In this document: one piece after another, positions 30,096-38,170 of the stretch
Numbering within the stretch: position 1 is the stretch's first letter
How the letters are laid out: every line of letters starts with the position of its first letter
From: an uncultured Rhizobiaceae bacterium
GTDB taxonomy: Bacteria; Pseudomonadota; Alphaproteobacteria; Rhizobiales; Rhizobiaceae
Direction: 5' to 3'
DNA: 64,000 nt
NCBI GenBank assembly: GCA_947259295.1
Contig: CAMYMG010000099.1
Span: 1 to 64,000, forward strand
The notes under the pieces: model-generated
Databases searched by the model: none
What the model saw: the letters and a program-made list of their open reading frames with translations, nothing else
Told to the model about the DNA's origin: nothing
Translations under genes and position numbers: made by a program

Positions 30096-30566
30096 TCAGC
30101 GGTTGCTGCGGATCACGACCGTGCCCAGCAGCAGGTCGTGCAGCGCGCGCTTGCGCGCCGTGAACAGCGTCACCAGCAGGATCAGGGGCGTTAGGATGAC
30201 GTTGCCCGCCCAAAACAGTACCGAGTGAACGACCGCCAGCATGCCGTCGATAGGCTTGCCGTCGAGGCGTTCGAGGCGGATGCCCATCATCCTCATGCCA
30301 GTCGTGGCCTGGTTGCGGCCGCCTAGCGTGTTCCACACATAGAGCAGCGCGACGACGGGCGCGAGCACCGCAAACAGCGACCAGCCCAGCCCGAAGGTCA
30401 GAAGGCCGAGCAGGAACACCAGGATGGCAAAGGGGATGAGGAGCAGCCCGACGATGACGTAGTCTAGGATAAAGGCAAACACCCGGCGCGTCCTCACGCC
30501 ATCATAGGCGCGAACGTCGTCAAGAGCCGTGTCCATAGTGTCTCCGTCGATGGTGCGAGCGTTCAT
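30096..30566 (-). CDS. RDD-family membrane protein
   Basis: A 156-residue protein with a cytoplasmic N terminus and three or four hydrophobic segments. The family motif appears as RTRRVFAFILDYVIVGLL (Arg and Asp of RDD), followed by TTGMRMMGIRLERLDGKP, and the C terminus reads KRALHDLLLGTVVIR. ATG 30566 is five bases after AGGAAG and is preferred over the ATG three bases earlier. Function unknown; some RDD proteins have been linked to ion exchange. It precedes bpt. Confidence 0.85.
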   Translation of the reverse strand: MNARTIDGDTMDTALDDVRAYDGVRTRRVFAFILDYVIVGLLLIPFAILVFLLGLLTFGLGWSLFAVLAPVVALLYVWNTLGGRNQATTGMRMMGIRLERLDGKPIDGMLAVVHSVLFWAGNVILTPLILLVTLFTARKRALHDLLLGTVVIRSNR

Positions 30567-30759
30567 CATTGCTTCCTGTCTGGTGCGCCTGACTTTTTCG
30601 GTCACACGCCTGTCACAAGACAAATGGTGAAAAGGGCCCCGGAATTCAAGCATATGGCTGCTGCGAGAACTTGAGCATTGCGATTCATCCGGTTGAGTTT
30701 TGCCCTGCTATGACGCTAGTGTGCACTGCAACACACAGGCCGGACCGGGGGCGGGAATC

Positions 30760-32151
30760 ATGGATCACTACGACATGCTCGTCATCGGCAGCGGACCCTC
30801 GGGCCGCCGCGCCGCCGTCCAGTCGGCCAAGCTCGGCAAGTCGGTCCTGGTGGTCGACAAGGGCATGCGGCTCGGCGGCGTCTCGGTGCATACCGGCACG
30901 ATCCCCTCCAAGACGCTGCGCGAGACGGTGCTCAACCTCTCGGGCTGGCGCGAACGCGGTTTTTACGGACGCGGCTATCGGGTCAAGCAGGACATATCCA
31001 TCGGCGATTTGGTGCAACGCCTGCACAAGACGCTCGACCACGAGGTCGAGGTGCTGCAGCACCAGTTCATGCGCAACACCGTCAAAAGCATGCGCGCAGG
31101 CGCATCGTTCAAGGACGCCAACACGGTCAGCCTGGTGACTGAGGCCGGCGAGCACAGCGAGGCCGGTTTCGACCATGCGCTGATTTCGGTGGGCACCAGG
31201 CCGCACCGGCCCGATGACGTTCCCTTCGACCGCAAGCGCATCTTTGACAGCGATGAAATGCTGGAAGTCGACAGGCTGCCGCGCACGCTGACCGTCATCG
31301 GCGGCGGCGTCATCGGCGTCGAATACGCGACCATCTTCTCGGCGCTCGACGTGCCGGTCACGCTGATCGAGCCGCGCAACTCGATCCTCGATTTCGTCGA
31401 TCGCGAGATCGTCGACGACTTCATCCACCAGATGCGCGACCGCGGCATGACGATCCGGCTGGGCAGCACGGTCCAATCGATCCTCTCGAAGGCGGACTGC
31501 GCAGAAGTGACCCTCGCCGATGGCCGCTGCATCCGCTCCGAAATGGTCCTCTACGCCGCCGGCCGGTCGGGCAATGTCGGCAATCTTGGCCTCGAAACCG
31601 TCGGCATCGAGGCCGACTCGCGCGGCCGCATCAAGGCCGATCCGCAGACTTTCCAGACCAGCGTGCCCCACATCTACGCCGCCGGCGACGTCATCGGCTT
31701 TCCGAGCCTCGCCTCGACCTCAATGGAGCAGGGCCGGGTGGCCGCATGCCACGCCTTTGGCGTGCCACTGCCGCCGCCGCCTGAAACCTTTCCCTATGGC
31801 ATCTACGCGGTGCCGGAGATCTCCACGGTCGGCCAGTCGGAGGAGCAGGTGCGCGAGAGCGGCGTCGCCTACGAGGTCGGCGTGGCGCGTTTCCGCGAGA
31901 CCTCGCGCGGCCATATCATGGGCGTCACGAGCGGCTTCCTGAAGCTGATCTTCGCGCTCGACACGCGCCGGCTGCTCGGCGCCCACATCGTCGGGGAGGG
32001 GGCGACCGAACTCATCCACATCGGCCAGGCGGTGATCAATCTCGGCGGCACGGTCGACTTCTTCGTCAACAATACGTTCAATTATCCGACGCTTGCCGAG
32101 GCCTACAAGATCGCCGGACTGGACGCCTGGAACCGCATGGGAAGGGGATAG
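30760..32151 (+). CDS. sthA: Soluble pyridine nucleotide (NAD(P)+) transhydrogenase, SthA-type
   Basis: A 463-residue FAD enzyme of the pyridine nucleotide-disulfide reductase fold that moves hydride between NADPH and NAD+. The N-terminal FAD loop is DMLVIGSGPSGRRAAVQSAK, the NAD(P) loop TVIGGGVIGVEYATIF near 180, and the second FAD motif PHIYAAGDVIGFPSLAS near 305. The C-terminal dimer domain includes FVNNTFNYPTLAEAY, very close to SthA. At the redox-disulfide site the sequence is GGVSVHTGTIPSK, so both Cys of lipoamide dehydrogenases are absent, including the single Cys that E. coli SthA retains. The start is the ATG that directly precedes the FAD loop. Confidence 0.9.
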   Translation: MDHYDMLVIGSGPSGRRAAVQSAKLGKSVLVVDKGMRLGGVSVHTGTIPSKTLRETVLNLSGWRERGFYGRGYRVKQDISIGDLVQRLHKTLDHEVEVLQHQFMRNTVKSMRAGASFKDANTVSLVTEAGEHSEAGFDHALISVGTRPHRPDDVPFDRKRIFDSDEMLEVDRLPRTLTVIGGGVIGVEYATIFSALDVPVTLIEPRNSILDFVDREIVDDFIHQMRDRGMTIRLGSTVQSILSKADCAEVTLADGRCIRSEMVLYAAGRSGNVGNLGLETVGIEADSRGRIKADPQTFQTSVPHIYAAGDVIGFPSLASTSMEQGRVAACHAFGVPLPPPPETFPYGIYAVPEISTVGQSEEQVRESGVAYEVGVARFRETSRGHIMGVTSGFLKLIFALDTRRLLGAHIVGEGATELIHIGQAVINLGGTVDFFVNNTFNYPTLAEAYKIAGLDAWNRMGRG

Positions 32152-32249
32152 GCAGCCGCGGGGAAGTTCATCGTTCCAAAAAATGCCAGCATCGTGTCGG
32201 CTTCTCCGGATGCGGTTCGTCCTAGAGACGCATCAAGAGGAGAAGCCCC

Positions 32250-32678
32250 ATGCCCAGAATGATTTTCGTCAACCTGCCGGTTACTGACCTGAAGCGCGCG
32301 ACGGCGTTTTACGAAACCATCGGCGCAACCAACAATCCCCAGTTCAGCGACGATACCGCTTCCGCAATGGTGTTTTCCGACATTTTTCACGTGATGCTGC
32401 TGACGCACGAAAAATACCGCCAGTTCACGTCGAAAGAGATCGCCGACGCCCGCAAGAGCAGCGAGGTGCTGATTGCGCTGTCGGCCGACAGTCGTGCCGA
32501 TGTCGACGCCATGGCCGACAAGGCAAAGGCAGGCGGCGCCGTCATGGACCCGACGCCGACGCAGGATCTCGGCTTCATGTACGGGCGCAGCTTCGAAGAC
32601 CCGGACGGCCACATCTGGGAGGTGTTCTGGATGGATGTCGCGGCGGCGACGGGCGAGGGCGAACAGAGCGCGGCGTGA
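32250..32678 (+). CDS. VOC-superfamily protein (glyoxalase/bleomycin-resistance fold)
   Basis: A 142-residue protein with the paired beta-alpha-beta-beta-beta units of the vicinal oxygen chelate fold: MIFVNLPVTDLKRATAFYET at the start and FMYGRSFEDPDGHIWEVFWMD near 108-128. The Glu of IWEVFW matches the usual metal ligand position. AGAGGAGA precedes the ATG. No enzyme activity can be assigned. The next gene, 24 bases on, is another VOC-fold protein, so the two probably form an operon. Confidence 0.85.
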   Translation: MPRMIFVNLPVTDLKRATAFYETIGATNNPQFSDDTASAMVFSDIFHVMLLTHEKYRQFTSKEIADARKSSEVLIALSADSRADVDAMADKAKAGGAVMDPTPTQDLGFMYGRSFEDPDGHIWEVFWMDVAAATGEGEQSAA

Positions 32679-32702
32679 CCGCGCAAGACAGGAGGAAAGA
32701 AC

Positions 32703-33200
32703 ATGACGACCACCGTATCGAAAGTGAGGCCGTTTCTCTGGTATGAGAATGACGTCGAGGAGGCGGTGCGCCTCTACACCTCGCTGATCCCCGATTCCCG
32801 TGTCGACGGCGTCTGGACGCTTCCCGCCGAGTCGCCGAGCGGACCGCCCGAGTCCGTTAAGGTCGTCGAGTTCACGCTGGGCGGCGCCCAGTTCCAGGCC
32901 ATGCAGGCCGGGCAGATGGACAATTTCAATCACGCCGTGTCGTTCGTCGTCACCTGCGACGACCAGGCCGAGATCGATCGTCTCTGGGAGGCGCTGGGCA
33001 AGGGCGGCGCCTATGAGGCCTGCGGCTGGCTGAAGGACAAATACGGCGTCTCGTGGCAGATCGTGCCGAAGCAATTGTTCGATATGATGAAGGACAAGGA
33101 CCGCGTCCGAGCCGGCCGCGTCGCGAAAGCCATGCTGAACATGGTGAAACTCGAGATTGCGCCGCTCAAGGATGCCTATGAAGGGTCGAAGGCGGCCTAG
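32703..33200 (+). CDS. PhnB-like VOC protein (3-demethylubiquinone methyltransferase-like domain)
   Basis: A 165-residue protein of the PhnB-like branch: VRPFLWYENDVEEAVRLYTSLIPDS, VKVVEFTLGGAQFQAMQAG, NHAVSFVVTCDDQAEIDRLW and GGAYEACGWLKDKYGVSWQIVP, where the final W-Q-I-V-P is characteristic. The family name '3-demethylubiquinone-9 3-methyltransferase' is historical and no methyltransferase chemistry is implied. AGGAGG lies 8 bases before the ATG. It follows the first VOC gene closely and overlaps the convergent lacI-type gene by four bases at the stop codons. Confidence 0.85.
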   Translation: MTTTVSKVRPFLWYENDVEEAVRLYTSLIPDSRVDGVWTLPAESPSGPPESVKVVEFTLGGAQFQAMQAGQMDNFNHAVSFVVTCDDQAEIDRLWEALGKGGAYEACGWLKDKYGVSWQIVPKQLFDMMKDKDRVRAGRVAKAMLNMVKLEIAPLKDAYEGSKAA

Positions 33201-34261
33201 CTGCCGGGCGCGGCTGTCGAATTCCGCACGACGAGTTCGACAGCCATGACCTCGCGGCGGACAGTGCCGTCGAAGCCGAGAATGATTTCGACGGCGCGGC
33301 TGCCCATCTTCGCCATGGGCTGGGCAATGGTTGTGAGCGGCGGCTCGGAGACCTCGCCCTCCGGAACGCCGTCGAAGCCGACCACCGAAACCCTGCCTGG
33401 CACCTGAATGCCCCGCTCGGCGAGCCACTCCAGGGCGATCAGCGCGACCTTGTCAGACATCGCCAAGATGGCGGTCGGCGGTTCGTCGGCAGCAAAGAAG
33501 TATTCGAGGCCGGCATGCGTTGTCGCCTCGTCGTTGAGCGTTTCGTAGATCTGAACCGAAGCCGGGTCCACGCCGGCGCCTGAAATGGCGTCGAGATAGC
33601 CCGAGATGCGGTCCCGCGTGCCGGCATAGACAGCACTTCGGGCGCGTTCCGGCGATGCCGGGCCGTGGCCGCCATCGTCGAACTCAAGCGACAGGATAGC
33701 GAAGCGCTTGTGCCCAAGTTCGGCAAGGTGGCGCGCTGCCATGCGGGCACCCTCCGCGTCGTCGACGCCAAGTGCGGCAATGGTCGGATCGTCGACCCCG
33801 AAATCGAGCGCCACGAAGGGCAGGCCGCGTTCGCGCGTGAGGTCGATGAGGCGAGATCCGCCTTCGAGACAGAATACGATAAAACCATCGACAAGCGCGC
33901 TGCCGATGTTCCAGGCGAGGTGCTCGTCATTGGCTGCAGACACCAGGGCGATGCCAGCCCCTGTGCGGTCGCAAGCCTTGCCGATGCCCGACATCACGAC
34001 ACGCGCGAAGGGATCGTCGAAGAAATAGGAGAGCGGTTCGGCCGTCGCGACGCCGATAGCGTTCACCTTGCCGGCCCGCAGCAGCCGCCCCTTCGGGTCG
34101 GGACCGCCATAGCCAAGCTTTTCAGCGGCCTCCCGGACGCGTTCGCGTACCTCTTCGCGGACGATCTCGGGGCGGGAGAAGACGTTGGACGCCGTGCCAT
34201 GCGAAACGCCGGCTGCCTTTGCAACGTCCGACAGCCTGATGGGCCGTGCCCTGGAATTCAA
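33197..34261 (-). CDS. LacI-family transcriptional regulator
   Basis: A 354-residue regulator with the N-terminal HTH (RLSDVAKAAGVSHGTASNVFSRPEIV), hinge helix and a periplasmic-binding-protein-like core (AIGVATAEPLSYFFDDPFARVV, VSVVGFDGVPEGEVSEPPLTTIAQP). The start is proposed at a TTG (34261-34259) nine bases after a perfect AGGAGG; an in-frame ATG 11 codons earlier (34294) has no such site. Two operators with the same 14-base consensus stand upstream. The family senses sugars or related metabolites, but there is no adjacent sugar operon to indicate which. Confidence 0.85.
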   Translation of the reverse strand: MNSRARPIRLSDVAKAAGVSHGTASNVFSRPEIVREEVRERVREAAEKLGYGGPDPKGRLLRAGKVNAIGVATAEPLSYFFDDPFARVVMSGIGKACDRTGAGIALVSAANDEHLAWNIGSALVDGFIVFCLEGGSRLIDLTRERGLPFVALDFGVDDPTIAALGVDDAEGARMAARHLAELGHKRFAILSLEFDDGGHGPASPERARSAVYAGTRDRISGYLDAISGAGVDPASVQIYETLNDEATTHAGLEYFFAADEPPTAILAMSDKVALIALEWLAERGIQVPGRVSVVGFDGVPEGEVSEPPLTTIAQPMAKMGSRAVEIILGFDGTVRREVMAVELVVRNSTAAPGS

Positions 34262-34299
34262 ATGTTTCGTCCTCCTGTGGCCTAAACATAGCATCGGTC

Positions 34300-34360
34300 T
34301 TGGATCGGTTCAATTATTCTTGACTTCGCGCCGCAACGGGCTATTATTGAATCGATCCAA
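34300..34360. promoter_or_regulatory. Two LacI-type operators flanking a divergent promoter
   Basis: TTGGATCGGTTCAA (34300-34313) and TTGAATCGATCCAA (34347-34360) share the inverted repeat TTGRATCGRTYCAA, centres 47 bases apart. Between them the plus strand has TTGACT (34320-34325), 16 bases, then TATTAT (34342-34347), a good sigma-70-type promoter with the second operator over its start site. On the minus strand TTGAAC (34313-34308), 16 bases and CTATGT (34291-34286) could transcribe the lacI gene from under the first operator. Looping repression of both is plausible. Confidence 0.7.
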
Positions 34361-34405
34361 TTCGATGAATGTCACAAGCCTGGCATCTTAAATCTGGAGG
34401 TTCTC

Positions 34406-34549
34406 ATGCATCCCGTCCGCTTCCTGTTCGAAGAAATCAATCGAAGCTATTGGGGCATTCCCGACCGTTGCGAGCGCCCACAGCGGAAAGACCGGGAACG
34501 TCCGGCCTGGCCCTTGCCGCGGCTGAGGCGCGAGGAAACCACACGCTGA
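34406..34549 (+). pseudogene. Short 47-codon frame behind the LacI-controlled promoter; small protein or gene remnant
   Basis: ATG at 34406 follows GGAGG by five bases and lies about 50 bases after a promoter with LacI-type operators. The frame starts MHPVRFLFEEINRSYWGIPD and stops at 34547-34549 after 47 codons; the latter half is Arg/Pro-rich and looks like out-of-frame or decayed coding sequence. I do not recognise it. The simplest reading is the stump of a LacI-regulated gene lost by deletion, with a real small protein as the alternative. Confidence 0.4.
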
Positions 34550-34562
34550 TATCGTCGGGGTG

Positions 34563-34919
34563 CTATCTGCCTGGTCTGATTGGCCAAAGCGCCGAGGCGG
34601 CAATGCCAAGCCAACCGAGGATCATGATCGTGCCGCCGGCAGGTGCTGCCATCGGAAAGAGGCGCGTGCCGGCATAGTCGCGCATGAGGAGATCGCCGCA
34701 GAAGAGCAGCACGCCAAGCAGGAGCGCGCCCGTCGCAAGAAGCATCGGCCGGTTGGCGCCAACGAGACCGACGGCGAGGAACACCGGCGCGTGTGCGAGC
34801 AGGAAGGAAGCGGCGATGCCGAGGTTGGCTCCGGCCGCGTGCGCGGCTGCCGCCGACAGGGCAACGCCCGCCGCTCCGCACAGCCCGGCCGCGCCGATCA
34901 GGATTCGATGGATGAACAT
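34563..34919 (-). CDS. DUF423 family membrane protein
   Basis: A 118-residue protein with four hydrophobic helices. The N-terminal RILIGAAGLCGAAGVALSAAAAHAAG, FCGDLLMRDYAGTRLFPMAAPAGG and MILGWLGIAAS match the DUF423 (YgdD-like) family, small inner-membrane proteins of unknown function. It is convergent with the short LacI-controlled frame and shares the strand with phaZ 78 bases downstream. Confidence 0.88.
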   Translation of the reverse strand: MFIHRILIGAAGLCGAAGVALSAAAAHAAGANLGIAASFLLAHAPVFLAVGLVGANRPMLLATGALLLGVLLFCGDLLMRDYAGTRLFPMAAPAGGTIMILGWLGIAASALWPIRPGR

Positions 34920-34997
34920 GGACCTCTCCGGATGACGGGAAGACCATAGTCGCCCTATGCCGCGGTAGCGAGGGCCGGGGTGTCGCAGGTCGGGTCG

Positions 34998-36227
34998 CTA
35001 TTCGTTGGCTAGGATCATGTTGCGCACCACCGGATAGATCTCGCGCTGCCAGCGCTTGCCGTTGAAGACGCCGTAGTGCCCGACATTGGCCTGCAGGTGG
35101 TGCCGCTTCAAATGCGGTCGTAGCGACCGGCACAATTCGTGCGCGGCCGCTGTCTGGCCGAGTGCGCAGATGTCGTCGCGGCCGCCCTCGACGGTCAGCA
35201 GCGCGGTGTTGCGGATGAGCCCCGGGTCTACCGGACGGCCGCGATAGGTGTATTCGCCGGTCGCCAGTTCGCCCTTCTGGAAAATCCGGTCGATGGTTTC
35301 GATGTAGAATTCCTCTGTCAGGTCGAGCACCGCGAAATACTCGTCGTAGAAGGTCTTTATCTTCTCGGCCTCGGCTGTTTCGCCTGCGGCCAGATGCTCG
35401 TAGAGGCGTTTGTGCGCGCTCTTGTGGCGCTCCATGTTCATCGCCATGAAGGCCGTAAGCTGCAGGAACCCCGGATAGACCCGGCGACCGCCGCCCTTGT
35501 AACGGGCTGGCACGGTGGCGATGACCGAGCTTTCGAACCAGGCCAGCGATTTCTTCACCGCGAACTCGTTGACCTCGGTGGGGCTTTCGCGCGGGTCGAC
35601 GGGCCCGGCCATCAGCGTCATTGAGCGAGGCGTCGCCGGATGCTTCTCCTCCGACATGACGGCGACCGCCGCCAGCGCCTGCACGCAGGGCTGGCAGACC
35701 GCCAGCAGATGGCTGCCGGGGCCGATTTCCTCGATGAAACGGATCAGATAGGCGACATAGTCGTCGATGCCGAACGCGCCGGCCGACAGCGGCACGTCGC
35801 GCGCATTGCTCCAGTCGGTGATATAGACGTCGTGATCGCGAAGCAGCGTTTCCACGGTGCCACGGAGCAGAGTGGCGAAATGCCCTGAAAGCGGCGCTAC
35901 GACCAGCACCCTGGGCTGCGCGGTGTCTATGTCCCTGGAGAAGTGCAGCAGCTTGCCAAACGGCATGTCGAGGGTCGTTTCGACCGTCACCGGCACGTCG
36001 CGATTGCCGACCCTGACGAAGGGGATGGCAAAATCGGGTCGCGTGTGGCTCAACTTGAAGCGCGTGACCATTTCGAGCATCGCGAGGAAGCGGCTTTGAA
36101 AGCCGTCGTTGAAGCTCCACAGCTTTGAAAGGGCCGATTGCCGCGTGTGCTGCGCCAGAAAGCGAAAGGGGGCGATCAGGTCTTCTTGCATCTGGTAGGC
36201 TTGATAGAGCAATGCGGGCCCCTTCAT
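34998..36227 (-). CDS. phaZ: Intracellular polyhydroxyalkanoate depolymerase
   Basis: A 409-residue alpha/beta-hydrolase that degrades stored native poly(3-hydroxybutyrate) granules to supply carbon. The N-terminal LLYQAYQMQEDLIAPFRFLA, nucleophile elbow HLLAVCQPCVQALAAVAVM (Cys in place of the usual Ser, as in intracellular PhaZ), TVEGGRDDICALGQT with the acidic residue and ANVGHYGVFNGKRW with the catalytic His all match the family. The start at 36227 gives the usual N terminus; the 33 extra codons upstream do not. It implies that the organism stores PHB. No phasin or synthase gene is nearby. Confidence 0.93.
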   Translation of the reverse strand: MKGPALLYQAYQMQEDLIAPFRFLAQHTRQSALSKLWSFNDGFQSRFLAMLEMVTRFKLSHTRPDFAIPFVRVGNRDVPVTVETTLDMPFGKLLHFSRDIDTAQPRVLVVAPLSGHFATLLRGTVETLLRDHDVYITDWSNARDVPLSAGAFGIDDYVAYLIRFIEEIGPGSHLLAVCQPCVQALAAVAVMSEEKHPATPRSMTLMAGPVDPRESPTEVNEFAVKKSLAWFESSVIATVPARYKGGGRRVYPGFLQLTAFMAMNMERHKSAHKRLYEHLAAGETAEAEKIKTFYDEYFAVLDLTEEFYIETIDRIFQKGELATGEYTYRGRPVDPGLIRNTALLTVEGGRDDICALGQTAAAHELCRSLRPHLKRHHLQANVGHYGVFNGKRWQREIYPVVRNMILANE

Positions 36228-36324
36228 CCGCTGATGACGCACTGCAAAAAAGCTAGTGCAATTCGTGCTGCATTGCGAGAGGATTGTAGCTGGCAACACA
36301 AACAGTACGGAGAGCCGCCCGGTC

Positions 36325-36981
36325 ATGGCAGGAACGACGCTGACAATCTCGTCGAAGAACTATTCGTCCTGGTCGTTGCGCGGCTGGCTGCTCTGCCGCA
36401 TGGCCGGACTGGCTTTCGAGGAACAGCGGATCGACCATGACGATCCCGATGCCCGCCAGGAACTGCTCCTGCTGTCGCCATCTGTGCTGGTGCCGCGCCT
36501 GACGCATGAGGGCGCCAAGGTCTGGGACACGCTGGCGATCGCCGAATATCTCGCCGAGATCAAGCCAGAGGCCGGCCTGTTTCCTAAAGATCGGGTGGCG
36601 CGGGCGCATTGCCGCTCGGTCTCGGGCGAGATGCATTCCGGCTTCTACAATCTGCGCTCCGCGCTGCCGATGAACCTGAAGGCGCGCCACAAGGCCTTCA
36701 AGATATTCTCCGGCGCCAGGCCCGATGTCGAAAGGGTGAAGGAGATCTGGACCGAGTGCCTGAACGCCCATGGCGGGCCGTGGCTGTTCGGTTCAGAACC
36801 CACCGTCGCCGATGCGATGTACGCACCGGTCTGCACGCGATTTCGAACCTACGCCATCGAACTCGAGCCCGCGCATCAGGCCTATTGCGAGACAGTCTTT
36901 GCCTGGCCCTTGCTGCAGGAATGGACCGAAGGCGCGCTGGCCGAGCCCGACGAGATCATCGAACTGGATGTGGAGTTCTAG
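36325..36981 (+). CDS. Glutathione S-transferase family protein
   Basis: A 218-residue soluble protein with a thioredoxin-like N-terminal domain (LTISSKNYSSWSLRGWLLCRMAGL, with Ser residues at the expected catalytic position) and an all-helical C-terminal domain ending PLLQEWTEGALAEPDEI. SPSVLVPRLTHEGAKVWDTLAIAEYLAE carries the cis-Pro and the Asp-Thr glutathione contact segment (a variant of the E/D-S motif). The N terminus KNYSSWSLRGW is typical of a well-populated proteobacterial GST branch without known substrates. ATG 36325 was chosen for its family-like start; it is divergent from phaZ and convergent with hemB. Confidence 0.88.
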   Translation: MAGTTLTISSKNYSSWSLRGWLLCRMAGLAFEEQRIDHDDPDARQELLLLSPSVLVPRLTHEGAKVWDTLAIAEYLAEIKPEAGLFPKDRVARAHCRSVSGEMHSGFYNLRSALPMNLKARHKAFKIFSGARPDVERVKEIWTECLNAHGGPWLFGSEPTVADAMYAPVCTRFRTYAIELEPAHQAYCETVFAWPLLQEWTEGALAEPDEIIELDVEF

Positions 36982-36988
36982 GCAGGCC

Positions 36989-38026
36989 CTAGCCCTTCAG
37001 CATCTCCGCCACCTTCGGGGCGAAATAGGTCAGGATGCCGTCGCAGCCGGCGCGCTTGAAGGAGAGCAGGGATTCCATCATCGCCCGGTCACCGTCGATC
37101 CAGCCATTGGCGGCGGCGGCCATGATCATCGAATATTCGCCCGACACCTGGTAGGCGAAGGTCGGCATCGCGAATGTGTCCTTCAGCCGGCGGATGATGT
37201 CGAGATAGGGCAGGCCGGGCTTGACCATCAGCATGTCGGCGCCTTCGAGCAGGTCCTGCTCGGCCTCGCGCACCGCTTCGTCGGAATTGGCGTGGTCGAT
37301 GTAGTAGGTCTTCTTGTCGCCCTGCAGCAGGCCTGCCGTGCCGACCGCCTCGCGGTAGGGGCCGTAGAAGGCCGAGGCGAATTTGGTGGCGTAGGACATG
37401 ATGGCCACGTCCTGGAAGCCATTGGCGTCGAGCGCGTCGCGGATTGCACCGATGCGTCCGTCCATCATGTCCGATGGCGCAATGATGTCGGCGCCGCTCT
37501 GCGCCTGGATGACCGCTGCCGCCGCAACCTGCTCAACCGTCTCGTCGTTGACGATAATGCCCTGGCGCAGGATGCCGTCATGGCCATGGCTGGTGAACGG
37601 ATCGAGCGCGGCGTCGGTGATGATGCCCATCTCGGGCACCGCCGCCTTGATGGCGCGCGTCGCGCGGTTGATGACATTGTCGGGGTCTAGAATGTGCGAG
37701 CCGGTCTGGTCGCGCAGAGCTAGGTCGATGTTGGGGAAGGTGGCGATGGCCGGAACGCCAAGCTTTGCCGCGTGCTCCACTTCCCGCACGGCGAGATCGA
37801 GAGTCATGCGGTAGACCCCGGGCATCGCCGCGATCTCCTCGCGACGGTTCTCGCCATCAATGACGAAGATCGGCCAGATCAGGTCGTCGACCGTCAGCCG
37901 GTTCTCCTGGACCAGGCGCCGCGACCAGTCGGCCTTGCGCATCCGGCGCAGCCGCCGCGAACCGGTAATTTCATCGACGCTACGGGCCGCGGATGACGAC
38001 CTCACGGGGGTGAACTTGTTCATCAT
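36989..38026 (-). CDS. hemB: Delta-aminolevulinic acid dehydratase (porphobilinogen synthase)
   Basis: HemB condenses two 5-aminolevulinate molecules to porphobilinogen in haem synthesis. The 345-residue protein shows the two Schiff-base lysines, in MSYATKFASAFYGP and MLMVKPGLPYLDI. At the metal site the sequence is DAALDPFTSHGHDG, where the zinc-binding Cys of the Zn-type enzyme are replaced by Ala/Asp, as in Mg-dependent HemB of Bradyrhizobium and Pseudomonas. Two adjacent ATGs are possible starts; GGAG is seven bases before the second. DUF2066 lies upstream on the same strand across a 144-base gap. Confidence 0.96.
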   Translation of the reverse strand: MMNKFTPVRSSSAARSVDEITGSRRLRRMRKADWSRRLVQENRLTVDDLIWPIFVIDGENRREEIAAMPGVYRMTLDLAVREVEHAAKLGVPAIATFPNIDLALRDQTGSHILDPDNVINRATRAIKAAVPEMGIITDAALDPFTSHGHDGILRQGIIVNDETVEQVAAAAVIQAQSGADIIAPSDMMDGRIGAIRDALDANGFQDVAIMSYATKFASAFYGPYREAVGTAGLLQGDKKTYYIDHANSDEAVREAEQDLLEGADMLMVKPGLPYLDIIRRLKDTFAMPTFAYQVSGEYSMIMAAAANGWIDGDRAMMESLLSFKRAGCDGILTYFAPKVAEMLKG

Positions 38027-38170
38027 ACTACTCCGGATCGGGCGGCCTGTAGCACGGATCGAGGCGTCCGGCCAACATGGTGCCCCGGACCATTTCCATT
38101 TCGCAGCTTTATCCGTCGGGGAAGGTCATGAACCCTCCGCCAGGGCTGGTCGCGGTTCGGTTGATTGCGC

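Noticed and set aside
34369-34677. Plus-strand frame of 102 codons overlapping the LacI-controlled region and DUF423
   Set aside because: It overlaps the DUF423 gene on the other strand for over 100 bases and has no ribosome-binding site; the frame starting at 34406 fits the promoter better.
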